From positions 62,001 through 126,000 of the forward strand of contig NZ_JAMPKY010000004.1 in assembly GCF_039962255.1 (NCBI RefSeq): a DNA stretch of 64,000 nt. The letters run 5' to 3'. Below are positions 37,116-46,274 of this stretch, one piece after another. Under the pieces are notes generated by a model that saw nothing but the letters and a program-made list of their open reading frames with translations, searched no databases and was not told where the DNA came from. The stretch's first letter is position 1. Each line of letters starts with the position of its first letter. A program made the position numbers and the translations under genes. This DNA comes from Leptolyngbya subtilissima AS-A7. GTDB taxonomy: Bacteria; Cyanobacteriota; Cyanobacteriia; Phormidesmidales; Phormidesmidaceae.

Positions 37116-37397
37116 TTAATCAATTTCATTTAACTCCTCATTCCCCCAGAAGGTTAACCATTCCTCATCTGACGGTCCCCAAAACCTCATCCAGTCAGGC
37201 TCTATTACTGAGGCTTGCGGTAAGTTGCCGCTAGGGCGTTGAACAACAGGAGTGAGAGACTCAAAGTCGGGGCATCGCCGCTGCTCTGGCCCGGCTGGAT
37301 GTACCGCACAGACTAGGTAAAGGCTGCGCGCGTTGAAACGGCAGATTCGGCATTGCCGCGTAGGGAAGAGGTTAGTTGAAGCGTTGACCATTGCCAA
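37116..37397 (-). CDS. Small cysteine-motif protein
   Basis: A 93-residue protein with CRICRFNARSLYLVCAVHP then CPDFE, a C-x2-C...C-A-V-x-P...C-x-D-(F/Y) pattern common in small cyanobacterial proteins and probably binding zinc or an iron-sulfur centre. The C-terminal half is acidic with three Trp (WMRFWGPSDEEWLTFWG). No function known. It ends nine bases before the start of the DUF1016 remnant, so the two may once have been co-transcribed. Confidence 0.55.
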   Translation of the reverse strand: MAMVNASTNLFPTRQCRICRFNARSLYLVCAVHPAGPEQRRCPDFESLTPVVQRPSGNLPQASVIEPDWMRFWGPSDEEWLTFWGNEELNEID

Positions 37398-38229
37398 TGC
37401 ACAGCTGCTGTCTATGGAAGTCGATAGGCCGATTTTAGCCTTTACCTAGTTCAACACTCATTCCAGGCTAAGCCTTTGAGGCCTTTTAAGTTCTGTAAGT
37501 GATGGGGGTCACAGTTTACCGAAAGGTTGAGGGGTTTTGGGTGCAAACCAAGTTCTGATGAATATGACCAGGAACTCTGTCCACGGTCTTGAGTCTAAGG
37601 CATTGTAAGGAAGGCAGCAGCCACTCCTTCTAACACAGTCGACTTATAGCGAACTCTATATAACGAAACCGCCCCTGGTGCCCTGTGCGCCGGGGGTTAT
37701 TTAATGGGTGCTCCTTAAAGCATTGCCTGGGTTCAGCGGCCCATCGTCAACTTCACGGGTACTATACCAAGGCATTATCCCGACCGCCCAACCGGAGCTT
37801 GGGTTGAGGTTCAGGATAGTGCTTAATTGCTCAATCGCTTAGCCAGAACAGGTATTCTTTTGCCCCTTACAGTTCATGAGCTTAGCTGATTAATCAATTC
37901 GCAAAATAAAGATCCCAACTGGGAACAGCGAGGAGATAGAACTCCTGAGAGAAAGCTTGTGCGTTATTGAAACGAGGAGCGTTGCAGCAGTTAAGCCGTT
38001 TCTTGTCGACGTCCTCCAAAGTTTGTCGGCAATAAGTACCCGCATGGGTCATGTCAAACAAATATTAGATTCCCATACTTAGAAATATAGTTAACCGGCA
38101 GCATTTCTTCTTGTCAACTAATTAATGACTGAAACTGTAAATTTCTGAATGGTTAAGTCCAGGACGAACCGACAATTTTGACAAGAACTAGACTGCCAAA
38201 GCTGTGTCTTAAAATTAGGAGACCTGATT
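37398..38229. other. Long intergenic region upstream of the tandem paralogues
   Basis: About 830 bases with no gene. A GC-rich imperfect hairpin followed by TTATTT lies near 37668-37702 and may end a transcript from the left. The promoter of the first paralogue is expected in the AT-rich last 200 bases. Confidence 0.4.
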
Positions 38230-39792
38230 ATGTCGTTCGAAACTCCGAGTGCTTTAGCCAATTCAATTATGGCTAGCCTATACGATGTGCTAACCAGCGG
38301 TGACAATAATGTTCCTGCTTCAGAAGACAACTTCTTTAGCTGGACATCACCCGGTATGCCCATTGAAGCTGATGATTTTGACTTTCTTAGCCAGGGCCTA
38401 ACTGGCATTGTCAATAAATCTGCTGTTGAAGATCTGGGTACTGAAACTCCAGAAATTACTCCAGAGCTTCTTGATCAGTTAAGGGCAACCGATACTGCTC
38501 GGCTCTATATGCAGGCTGAAAGCTTTGCCCGCATGGTCGATTTTGTCCCCGATTTGGCCAAGCTTAACAATGAGCAATTCACCCGCCTGAGCGTAATGAA
38601 CAATGAGGGCACACTCTCTGAACGCTACGAATATATTCTGCGGATGAGTCAGGTAATGCAGTCGGAATTACCCGCTGATATTAAGCAACGGATTGAACAA
38701 TTCCGAGGCCTTCTAAACGTCACCCGTACAGAGACAGATTTATTTGGTCGCGAACGGGAGATCACCGAAGACGGCCCAATTGTGAAGCTCTACCAGGAGA
38801 AAATGGCTAACTACGAAGCCGCTGCCTTGGAGTATAACAACCGCCGCATCGCTGCCCTAGCGGCTAGCCGTCCTGAGGATGTGCACTATTGGGCGATGAA
38901 CGCCAATATCCTACGCAATAGGGTGCGGGCTGCTATGGCCGATTGGGTTTCCAACGGCTATAAGAATGACTACGAACAAATCAACGCTTTTATCGATCAA
39001 GTGATGCAGCGAGATATGTCGTTGCTGAAGGATCAATATCGCGATGACCTGCTGAAAGCGAAGCTCACTAGTTTGGCCTCAGGTAGTGACTTTTACTTTA
39101 CGTCAGTCGTTCCTGGTAACTTCACCCGTGCCTCCGGCTGGACGCAGTTTACCTTCAACTCCGCCCGCTACAACCGCTATCGCAACTCTAAGTATGCCTC
39201 CCAATCCTCTAGCACCAAAGCTGGTGGTGGTTTCAGCCTCGGCTTTCTGACCGTAGGCGGTGGCGGCGGCGGTAGCAACGCTAGCTCCTCCTACGAGTCG
39301 AAAGTGAAATTTGATAGCACTCGCTTCCGGCTTTCGTTCAAGATTGCTCAGGTAATGGTGACTCGGCCCTGGTTCAAGACGGCCTTTCTCAACAGCAAAA
39401 CCTGGCGCTTTGATCAAAATAACCCTGATTCTAAATCGCAAATGGTGAGCGATGGCGGCAACCCTGCCAAGGGATTGATTCCGGCTTACCCCACATCGAT
39501 GGTGGTGATTAAGGATTTGGAACTTTCCCTCGGTCAAAGCAGCGGCTTCTCGGACTACCTCTCCGAGTACGAACGGTCGTCGGCCAGCGGTGGTGGTGCG
39601 CTCTCCCTCGGTCCCTTTAACCTGGGCGGTTCTCACAAACGCAGCACCAGCCTGGGCGAAACTACCTCCAAGCATGGCTATTCCTTTGATGGCCAAACTA
39701 TGAAGGTGCCAGGTATGCAGGTAATTGGCTTTAAGTGCCATGTTCTACCCAAGTCTCCTAATCCATTACCCAACATCGAGAAGTGGATCTAG
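38230..39792 (+). CDS. Unknown protein, tandem paralogue A (Gly/Ser-insert form)
   Basis: A 520-residue protein of no family I know. AGGAGA before the ATG gives a good ribosome site; no signal peptide or membrane helix. Residues 80-280 are helical (GPIVKLYQEKMANYEAA at 182-198; a YEQINAFIDQVMQ helix near 248-260). Residues 281-520 are beta-rich, with two insertions: a Gly/Ser hairpin at 327-355 (GGGFSLGFLTVGGGGGG) flanked by Ser/Thr-rich strands, and another at 450-478 (GGGALSLGPFNLGGS). Core motifs are TRPWF, WRF (392-394), IPAYPTSMVVIKDLEL and a C-terminal VIGFKCHVLPKSPNP. All match paralogue B in order. Insertions resemble membrane-inserting beta hairpins of pore-formers, which is only a hypothesis. 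Confidence 0.7.
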   Translation: MSFETPSALANSIMASLYDVLTSGDNNVPASEDNFFSWTSPGMPIEADDFDFLSQGLTGIVNKSAVEDLGTETPEITPELLDQLRATDTARLYMQAESFARMVDFVPDLAKLNNEQFTRLSVMNNEGTLSERYEYILRMSQVMQSELPADIKQRIEQFRGLLNVTRTETDLFGREREITEDGPIVKLYQEKMANYEAAALEYNNRRIAALAASRPEDVHYWAMNANILRNRVRAAMADWVSNGYKNDYEQINAFIDQVMQRDMSLLKDQYRDDLLKAKLTSLASGSDFYFTSVVPGNFTRASGWTQFTFNSARYNRYRNSKYASQSSSTKAGGGFSLGFLTVGGGGGGSNASSSYESKVKFDSTRFRLSFKIAQVMVTRPWFKTAFLNSKTWRFDQNNPDSKSQMVSDGGNPAKGLIPAYPTSMVVIKDLELSLGQSSGFSDYLSEYERSSASGGGALSLGPFNLGGSHKRSTSLGETTSKHGYSFDGQTMKVPGMQVIGFKCHVLPKSPNPLPNIEKWI

Positions 39793-39842
39793 TTTGTGTG
39801 GATTGATGGGATGAAAGAATAGATAAATCTTGAGTATTGAGG

Positions 39843-39887
39843 TTGAGATTTGAGTGAATAATTTAATTCAAATCTCAATCTTTTTTC
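39843..39887 (+). terminator. Intrinsic terminator between the tandem paralogues
   Basis: 11-bp perfect stem TTGAGATTTGA / TCAAATCTCAA, 14-base loop, then TCTTTTTTC. It lies 50 bases after paralogue A and 80 bases before paralogue B, so B probably has its own promoter or depends on partial readthrough. Confidence 0.85.
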
Positions 39888-39965
39888 AGTTTTTTCGCTA
39901 CTTTGAAAAGCCCTTTTTCCTGTCAAAATTTATGGTTTTAGGCTCAACTTAATTAAGGAAAAATT

Positions 39966-41603
39966 ATGGACGCGATCGCTCAATTGGCCCTGACGCAAAA
40001 AGCTCAAAGTGTTTTTGGGGGCGACAATACATTTCTCAGTTTTCCCCTCACACCGCTGCAATATACCCAGGATGACCTGAGTTTTGTGCAAAATTTCAAT
40101 GTGTCTCGACTAAAAGAATTTTCATTGCTGGTCAACTTAATCCCCAACGGACAGGCATGGCAGCCGACAGAAGCCTATTATCTCTGGGATGTTTATGGCG
40201 ATGTTTTAGGTGGCCATGATACCGAATTAGCCCAGTCTACCCGCACGGCTCAAGAAGAAACTCAATACCAACGAGCTGTACAGTTTTTAAGTATTGCTGG
40301 TGCCGACGGCTGGCCAGAGATGAGCCCAGCAGTAAAGGCCTACAATCAATTTCGAGATCAGTGGTTTGTGCTTCAAGAACATTACAATTCAGTCAAAATC
40401 ACTGGCGAGACTACAACTGATCTCGCTCTCAGGGAGCAATGGCTTAGAGTAGACGAACCTCGACTTCGGCAACAACTCCGTGATTTAGAGAACCGCTGGC
40501 TGAGTGAGGGATTTAAGCAAGAGGTAGAGCAATCTCAAGAGATACGCAGTCGCCTAGGGGCCAAAAACCCCCATAGAACTTGGGGAGAGTGGAACAGCAA
40601 GTTTGACCCCAGTATAAATGCTCTGACCGATGTAGATGGAGTAGAGTTTTATCCCAGCAGTTTTTCGCCGATGAATGCGTTGGCATCGGGTTCTTGGCAA
40701 ACCTTCAACCTGACCCGGGACGAAGTGGACGCGATGGTCAAAACCGCTCCTGCCGAGTTGCGATCGCGCCTTGCCGCCGACCTCCAAGCATCAGATATTG
40801 AGTCAATTTCTCTGGAATTTAGCTCTGCTGCGATTGTACGAACTTGGCTAGATTCTGACCTTTTCAAAGCTCGTTTTTGGCGGTTTATAGATCGCTCTCG
40901 GCAGCTTTCTAACGGCAATACACCCCCTGCTGGTCAATGTCCTGCCTATGTCAGTGCAGTGGTGTTTGCCCGCAACATTACAATAAAGCGCCGGGTTCAA
41001 CCACCTGCGCCCGCAACCCCGACAACGCCTAGCCCATTCTCCCCGGCAACGCCCGTTGTTATTCGCCCTAGACGGCCTAAACCTGATATTTTCATTGACC
41101 CAACTGATTTTCCCAAGGGTAAACGTTACTGGGATCGCCCCTCTGTCATGATGAAGATGGTCGCTAGCCCCGTCACCTCGCTCGACCTGTCCTATCCCAT
41201 CCTGGCTCAAACGGCACAACCCAACTTAGCCCCAGGGAGCGTCGCTCAATCGATAGTGACTCAACCCCTGAAGGCAGACGCTCAGTCGCTTAAGGTCAAC
41301 TCGTTGAATACGGCTCAACTTCGGCCGATACACACTATCGAACCGGCGGATCTACCCTCGAGGAAACCGCTACGGCCAATGGATATAAACCCCGAAATTT
41401 CTCAGGCCGCTGCGTCAAAGGCATTCTTGCGACTCCAGCAGGAAGCCGTCATGCGCCCCACGCTGCCCCAGGCAAGCAAGGTTTCGCAGGAACCCAGCCA
41501 AACGAAAACCACCTCCACGGCGGCTGACCAAATTTACATCCTGGCGTTTATTTGCAAGCCTGTACCCCTCAGCCCCAACCCCGATTCCGCGTTGCAGTGG
41601 TAG
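39966..41603 (+). CDS. Unknown protein, tandem paralogue B (Pro-rich linker form)
   Basis: A 545-residue homologue of the protein encoded just upstream. AAGGA before the ATG. The helical part (PAVKAYNQFRDQWFVLQEHY at 121-140; RLRQQLRDLENRWLSEGFKQ at 166-185) aligns with residues 183-250 of A; EFYPSS then SGSWQTFNL (227-248) aligns with DFYFTS then SGWTQFTF; VRTWLDSDLFKARFWRF (291-307), CPAYVSAVVFARNITI (325-340) and ILAFICKPVPLSPNP (525-539) complete a collinear match. Instead of A's Gly-rich insertions it has a 180-residue Pro/Ser/Thr-rich, probably disordered linker (341-520). No signal peptide. Function unknown; the pair likely works as two subunits. Confidence 0.7.
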   Translation: MDAIAQLALTQKAQSVFGGDNTFLSFPLTPLQYTQDDLSFVQNFNVSRLKEFSLLVNLIPNGQAWQPTEAYYLWDVYGDVLGGHDTELAQSTRTAQEETQYQRAVQFLSIAGADGWPEMSPAVKAYNQFRDQWFVLQEHYNSVKITGETTTDLALREQWLRVDEPRLRQQLRDLENRWLSEGFKQEVEQSQEIRSRLGAKNPHRTWGEWNSKFDPSINALTDVDGVEFYPSSFSPMNALASGSWQTFNLTRDEVDAMVKTAPAELRSRLAADLQASDIESISLEFSSAAIVRTWLDSDLFKARFWRFIDRSRQLSNGNTPPAGQCPAYVSAVVFARNITIKRRVQPPAPATPTTPSPFSPATPVVIRPRRPKPDIFIDPTDFPKGKRYWDRPSVMMKMVASPVTSLDLSYPILAQTAQPNLAPGSVAQSIVTQPLKADAQSLKVNSLNTAQLRPIHTIEPADLPSRKPLRPMDINPEISQAAASKAFLRLQQEAVMRPTLPQASKVSQEPSQTKTTSTAADQIYILAFICKPVPLSPNPDSALQW

Positions 41604-41847
41604 TTGCTGGTCTCTCTGAGCGAGGCTGTATCGGCCTAATCCATAGAGTTGATAACAATGTACTCTCCCAGCCATGGGTACTCATTCTCATGGCCTTAAC
41701 TGCGGCTACTGCGATCGCATTTAACCTACCTCTGCTTAGCAAAAATCAGCGTGACTACCGCTTATAGAAGGCCTCAACTGCCCTCTATCATTGCTTTAGA
41801 TGGATTGCGGGGAGCCTAAACGTTGCCGAACCCTTACACTCCGGCCC

Positions 41848-41886
41848 TGAGCGACAGATCGCAGATACAGCGCGATCTGTCGCTCA
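41848..41886. terminator. 15-bp perfect hairpin after the GHL10 gene
   Basis: TGAGCGACAGATCGC / GCGATCTGTCGCTCA with a 9-base loop, two bases beyond the stop of the leftward GHL10 gene. It has no U-tract but can act in both directions. Confidence 0.75.
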
Positions 41887-41888
41887 GC

Positions 41889-43151
41889 TCAACTTCCAGT
41901 CACCGCTGGCCTGGGACTGTAGGCAATGCTGGGGCGCTGTCGGGGGGTAATAAACAGGCGCTGCATGGCTTGGGTGCGATCGCTGCTGGTTTCACCATCT
42001 GCCACTGTCCACATCGTGTCGTAGAAGAAAAACGAGACGCCAGCAAAGCCCATGCCTCGGGCCGTCTGCACCTGCTGTTGAATTAGTGCCATGGGCATAG
42101 GTCGATCCTTCAAACCGCTTAGAATGCCAACGCCAGTAGGGATATGGCGACGAGCCTGCTGAAAGGCGCGATCGCGAAGGGCGTTGCGAAAGCTGGCCAG
42201 GTTATCGCGATAAATCTGGACGACGAGCTCTTCGATGTAGCCTTTTTCTCGCCAGCGGGGCCAGTCTTGGAGATGGTGGGTATAGGCAAAGGCAGCCGGG
42301 TTGGGCGAAACCGATAGCACCGCGTTGGGTCGTCTTGCTTTGACCGTCCAAAACACCCGGTCGACAAACGCGGTGATTTTGTCAGCTCGCCAGCGCGTCC
42401 ATTCGGCGTCGTAGGGGTTGGCTGGTGGTGCTTGGCCGCGATGCTCCTGCCGATAGAGGTTGATGGTGTAGGGGTCGTAGCCAAAGGCTACCGGCAAGCT
42501 GAAGTGATCATCCAGCTGGAGACCGTCGACCTCGTAATTGGCCATCAGCTCGGCAATCAGGTCGAGGATGAACTGTTGCACCTCTGGGTGAAATGGATTG
42601 AGCCATACCCGAGGGTGTCTGCCCTCTTGGTCTCGGCTCGCAGCGGGTAGAACTCCCTGCTTTTGGGTCAGCCAGTCAGGATGGCGCTGGGCCAGGGGCG
42701 AGTTGGCCGGAGCCATGAAGCCAAACTCAAACCAAGGAATAACACTGAGGCCGCGATCCTTAGCGGTTTTGACCACTTCGAGCAGCATGTCGCGATCGCC
42801 CTGGGCCGCTTCTAATGCCTCGTTGCGCCCCTGGTTTTCTAAGTCGGGATAGAGCCCCTGTCTGTAACCCGTCGCTCGCTCCGCCACCTGACTGGGGTAG
42901 AGCGTGTAGCCCCAGCTCCACACCGCTGGGTAGACGGTATTGAACCGGTTGTTGGCCAGCTGTTGCAGCGAGTTTTGGACTGCTTGCTCTGAAAAAAGCA
43001 CCTGACTATCGACATTGGTCAGCCAGACTCCCCGAATTTCGGCGGGTGCATTGGCAATGGCCTGTGCTGGCAACAACCCGATTGCGCCTTGAGCGATCCC
43101 GATTACTAGGGCTGTCAATATAGCGAGGCCTAAATAGCAAAACCGTCTCAT
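41889..43151 (-). CDS. GHL10/DUF187 glycoside-hydrolase-like exported protein
   Basis: A 420-residue protein of the glycosyl hydrolase-like 10 family (DUF187, YngK type). After a signal peptide (YLGLAILTALVIGIAQGAI) comes the diagnostic EIRGVWLTNVDSQVL, then FNTVYPAVWSWGYTLYPS, VIPWFEFGFMAPANSPLA, WLNPFHPEVQQFILDLI, YEVDGLQLDDHFSLP and WWRAD-like RWRADKITAFV, ending with GFAGVSFFFYDTMW. The TIM-barrel acids are D in QLDDHF and E in FEFGF. Relatives are envelope or exported proteins thought to act on peptidoglycan-type glycans. ATG 43151 follows GGGAAATGCT; a TTG four codons earlier is an alternative. Confidence 0.9.
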   Translation of the reverse strand: MRRFCYLGLAILTALVIGIAQGAIGLLPAQAIANAPAEIRGVWLTNVDSQVLFSEQAVQNSLQQLANNRFNTVYPAVWSWGYTLYPSQVAERATGYRQGLYPDLENQGRNEALEAAQGDRDMLLEVVKTAKDRGLSVIPWFEFGFMAPANSPLAQRHPDWLTQKQGVLPAASRDQEGRHPRVWLNPFHPEVQQFILDLIAELMANYEVDGLQLDDHFSLPVAFGYDPYTINLYRQEHRGQAPPANPYDAEWTRWRADKITAFVDRVFWTVKARRPNAVLSVSPNPAAFAYTHHLQDWPRWREKGYIEELVVQIYRDNLASFRNALRDRAFQQARRHIPTGVGILSGLKDRPMPMALIQQQVQTARGMGFAGVSFFFYDTMWTVADGETSSDRTQAMQRLFITPRQRPSIAYSPRPAVTGS

Positions 43152-43667
43152 AGCATTTCCCAACTAGCCCTACAGGCGTTTTCGAACCTATTACCAAATG
43201 CCAGTATTTCGGATCGATTGTCTGAACTTGTCAGCCTGATATTCAACTGGTACACAGATTTGAGAGATGGTTCGGAAATCGCATAGGCGCTCCTCGCGGT
43301 AAACGTTATAGCGAGTAAGGTTCCTTTTGGGCGCGTCCCTTTGCTAACAAAGAGCTCTCTGGAGGAACCCGTGGGAGTGTAGTTTGCTCAAAGTAAAGAC
43401 TTGAGTTGAGCGGCATAGCGATCGCCCGTAATGGCGAGGAAACTCCCCATATACCCCAGACGTGGCAGTTTTTATTCATACCCGTATCCAGCACCGCCGA
43501 TTCTGCGAGTTCATTGCGCCTTTGCCAGGAGCATAGGAGGGCAAGGATATTGCCCTGGAGCTGAGGGTATTTATTGTGATGGCCGCTAACGCGTCCTACG
43601 CCTTGAAAGCGATCGCCAATCTAACCTTTTTGCCCACTCTGTCGAAGCTTTAGTTCAAGCCCAAAAA
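43152..43667. other. Intergenic stretch
   Basis: About 515 bases between two leftward genes; contains the promoter of the GHL10 gene. No gene or RNA recognised. Confidence 0.35.
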
Positions 43668-44186
43668 TTAACAACCAGCGTCACCTAGAACTGGAATTTC
43701 CGTCATTTCTCCGTTCTGCTGAAGTTGCAGGGTGCCCTCTACAGCGACCGACTCAATTTCTCCCGGTTCACCGAGGGTGACATTGACCTGCAGCTTAATT
43801 GTGTCATCTGGACTGGCAAAATTTTGTAAGGTTTGTTGTCCGTAAAACTTATTACCCGATGCGGCGATGCGGCGGAAGCGGATAAACTCGCCATTGAGTT
43901 TCATGAGGGCCACAGCATCGGCTGGGGGTTGAGCCAGACCGTTAAAGAAGAGATACTCCTGCGATCGCAGGCCATCATCCCGGTGCCACAGAGTCATGCC
44001 GCAGCCACCCCCATCCTGAGCAAACAGTTCGTCAAGGGTAAATTGATCAATTACCGAAAGCGCAGGGTTAGAGGTAGGGTCGCTAAGCACTGGTGGCGAG
44101 GTGTCTGGGGGCCGGGTGCCCACTGGGGTACAAGCCAAGACCACAGGCGTTAATAGCAGCAGTAAAGATGGTAGGCGTTTCATCAC
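43668..44186 (-). CDS. Lipoprotein of unknown function
   Basis: A 172-residue protein with a lipoprotein signal: hydrophobic LPSLLLLLTPVVLAC, lipidation Cys about residue 19 (LAC). The mature part begins with a Pro/Thr-rich spacer and then DQFTLDELFAQDGGGCGMTLW, LMKLNGEFIRFRRIAASGNKFYGQQTLQNF and a beta-rich end (LQVNVTLGE...VEGTLQLQQNGEMTEIPV). The NGEFIRxxR...GxxFYGQQ pattern recurs in cyanobacterial lipoproteins of unknown role. The promoter must overlap the decayed SDR gene on its right. Confidence 0.75.
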   Translation of the reverse strand: MMKRLPSLLLLLTPVVLACTPVGTRPPDTSPPVLSDPTSNPALSVIDQFTLDELFAQDGGGCGMTLWHRDDGLRSQEYLFFNGLAQPPADAVALMKLNGEFIRFRRIAASGNKFYGQQTLQNFASPDDTIKLQVNVTLGEPGEIESVAVEGTLQLQQNGEMTEIPVLGDAGC

Positions 44187-44189
44187 TGG

Positions 44190-44412
44190 GTCGCGTTACT
44201 GTAGATAGCATAACTAGAGACTGCCTGGGTCCGATCGACACCGATATGAATCCTGCAGACAGGGCTTTTGCCGTGGAAATGAGCAAGCTGACTGCCCACG
44301 GTCGCTATGGACAGAAGACGAGGTGGCTGGCATGGTCTCTTATCTCGCCAGTTCTGAAGCCGCGTTTGTTACGGGCGCGAACCTCAAAACTGATGGCGGA
44401 TTTACCGCTTGA
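44190..44412 (+). pseudogene. Short-chain dehydrogenase C-terminal remnant, frameshifted
   Basis: The first frame reads LGPIDTDMNPADRAFAVEM then SKLTAHGRYG, the region after the SDR active site in proteins of the type PGPIDTDMNPA. One base later a shifted frame continues EDEVAGMVSYLASSEAAFV, TGANLKTDGGFTA and stops. Together these form the typical SDR C-terminus, so a single frameshift near 44313 separates them. The N-terminal two-thirds, including the nucleotide-binding and YxxxK motifs, are missing. It sits directly upstream of the RidA remnant, as in many intact SDR-RidA operons. Confidence 0.7.
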
Positions 44413-44537
44413 ACGAGACAACAATCTAATGCGCTATCCATGGGAGATCGCAATGCCTAGTCGAAGCCAAGAATGAACCCAGCAGCGCGGCCTCAGCAGC
44501 AGGAGAGATAGCCAAGCGTCCTAAACAGAGGAATATC

Positions 44538-44936
44538 ATGAATAAGCCCGAGTTTTTTGGTACCCCCAGTTATGGCGAATACACGCTGAATGAGTTGTAT
44601 TACTCGCAAGCGGTAAAAAGTGGCAGTCGAGCGGAGACATCTGGAAAGGCGGCATTGATGACAATCTGCAAATTCCCGAATTGCTTGCGGATGAGATTGC
44701 TCAGGCGCTTCAGAACGTAGAGCGAACCTTGGCGACTGCCGGTGCGGGTTGGGAGCGTGTTGTCCACGTCAATTCTTACCACGTTGGTGGGTCTCCCCAG
44801 AGGTTAACGAGGTGTGGTCAGGCTGTTTCTTCGTTACATGCTCAACCACGCCCCAATATGGACAGAGGTAGGAGTCGCGGTTCTTGGATTTCCAACGATG
44901 CGGATTGAAATTCGCATTACTGCAATTGTTCTGTAG
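44538..44936 (+). pseudogene. RidA/YjgF family gene with multiple frameshifts
   Basis: Joining three frames restores a full-length RidA-like protein of about 130 residues: MNKPEFFGTPSYGEYTLNEL, then GGIDDNLQIPELLADEIAQA, LQNVERTLATAGAGWERVVH, NSYHVGG, SPEVNEV, VRLFLRYMLNHAPIWTEVGV and a proper end AVLGFPTMRIEIRITAIVL followed by TAG. At least three indels are needed (near 44640, 44795 and 44812). The intact family hydrolyses reactive enamines or imines. AGAGGAATATC precedes the ATG, so the start signals are still visible. Confidence 0.8.
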
Positions 44937-45153
44937 GTTTTGCGTAAGCGACAACGCTGCACACTAAGCGGATGAAATCTAACTCCGGGCAAAGGGTTGG
45001 TGCAGCAGACTCCAACCCAGATGGCTGAGCGATCGAGCAGTATTTAGAGAACGAAGCATCTTCGAACGAATGTTCGTGAGTACTGAATCGTCCCACCACG
45101 AATGCTGTCGCTCCCTTCATGTGCCCTATTTTGTCGAAGGTGGAAGGCTCCCT

Positions 45154-45607
45154 TCACAATCGCGCGATCGCATCCACCTTTGCCTCCTCCAACACATCAA
45201 GATACCGCTGCAACGCGACCACCCGCCCAGGTCTTGAATTGCCTTCAACCCCCGCCGAGCTGGGTCGCCCAAGTGCGCCGGTTGCTGTGGGTGCTGTAGC
45301 CGCGCAGGCCGAGGCGATCGCACGCCTTCCGCAACGCCAAATCACAGGCCTGCTGCGTAATCGGCTGCTCTCCACTGCGACCCGGAAACAAATAATCCCC
45401 GTCGGGTAAATCTGCCGTAGCTAGCACCGCCTTGAGCTTGGGGTGAATCGGCACCGCTCGCGTCCGCTGTGTCTTCGTCGTTGCCTTGCGCAGCACCAAC
45501 GTATTCCCTACCACCTCCTCAGCCCGCAGCTGTCGTGCTTCGCTGACTCGGCAGCCGGTGTAGTAGTAGATTGAGAAGAGCGATCGCATCTTCGGACTCA
45601 GCTCTTC
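45154..45607 (-). pseudogene. Tyrosine recombinase/phage integrase C-terminal fragment
   Basis: The minus strand reads SLFSIYYYTGCRVSEARQLR (catalytic Arg in TGCRVSEA), VLRKATTKTQRTRAVPIHP, LFPGRSGEQPITQQACD and GYSTHSNRRTWATQL (catalytic HxxR region). Then the frame breaks; GLKAIQDLGGW and ALQRYLDVLEEAKV continue in two other frames, which would be the Tyr-containing end (QRYL). The N-terminal core-binding domain is missing. A decayed plasmid- or island-type integrase. Confidence 0.75.
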
Positions 45608-45839
45608 CTCACCTGCTTAAACTAATCCGCCCACCAAATGTCTAGCTAGTCGTGGCGATTTTGCTTCGGCACCAGCCCACCTCAGACTGGATCTAATTTG
45701 ACCCTATAAACTATGACTTGCTCTTTTTAATTTCAGCAAGTGCAGTTCATCGGAATACCAAAGGTTTCAGTGAGTTGAAGCGAAAAGAGGTCAAAACGGC
45801 GAGGATTGTTGAGAATGAGCTCCTGTTATTGAGAATAGC
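45608..45839. other. Intergenic stretch
   Basis: Between the integrase fragment and the duplicated leader. No gene seen. Confidence 0.3.
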
Positions 45840-46274
45840 AAGGTGAATTGCTACAGAGCAAACGTACTCTGCAACGGCTGAAGCCGAGAAACTACAGAGC
45901 CCGACGCTATCTTCCGTAGATGAATCATAGAACTCGTATAAAGACAAAGCTTACGCTTGAGTGTTTCCATAAAAACGCGGATTCTGATCGATGAATTGAT
46001 TCAGAAAGGCGACCTGTCCTGGCTGAGCAAGCTCGTATTGATATAATTCAACCAACGCGAAGTCTTGGATTCTGGGTAGTAATCACACGCTTGTCCGCAC
46101 CGGGAACTCGATTCCTGCGAGGAAGGGGAGATTGCTTCTGTTTGAACGGGCATCACGCCTGGTTCAACTCAGACCGTTGCAGTTTAGACCTGCCTCAAGC
46201 TCTCACGCACGGACAGTCTCTAGTTTTGCTCAGGGCTCAATTTGAATTTTATCTTATATCTTACGGCTTTTTTT
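45840..46274 (+). repeat. Duplicated leader, copy 2
   Basis: Partner of 20791-21218, with several small indels, located directly before the truncated FG-GAP paralogue. Shared blocks keep order and spacing up to the ATG (CTCTAGTTTTGCTCA, then TTTTTTTATG). Confidence 0.75.

Noticed and set aside
39103-39741. 212-codon minus-strand frame
   Set aside because: Mirror of the Gly/Ser-rich second half of paralogue A; no ribosome site and no motif.
45747-45947. 66-codon minus-strand frame overlapping leader copy 2
   Set aside because: Not conserved in leader copy 1, no motif, and no ribosome site.
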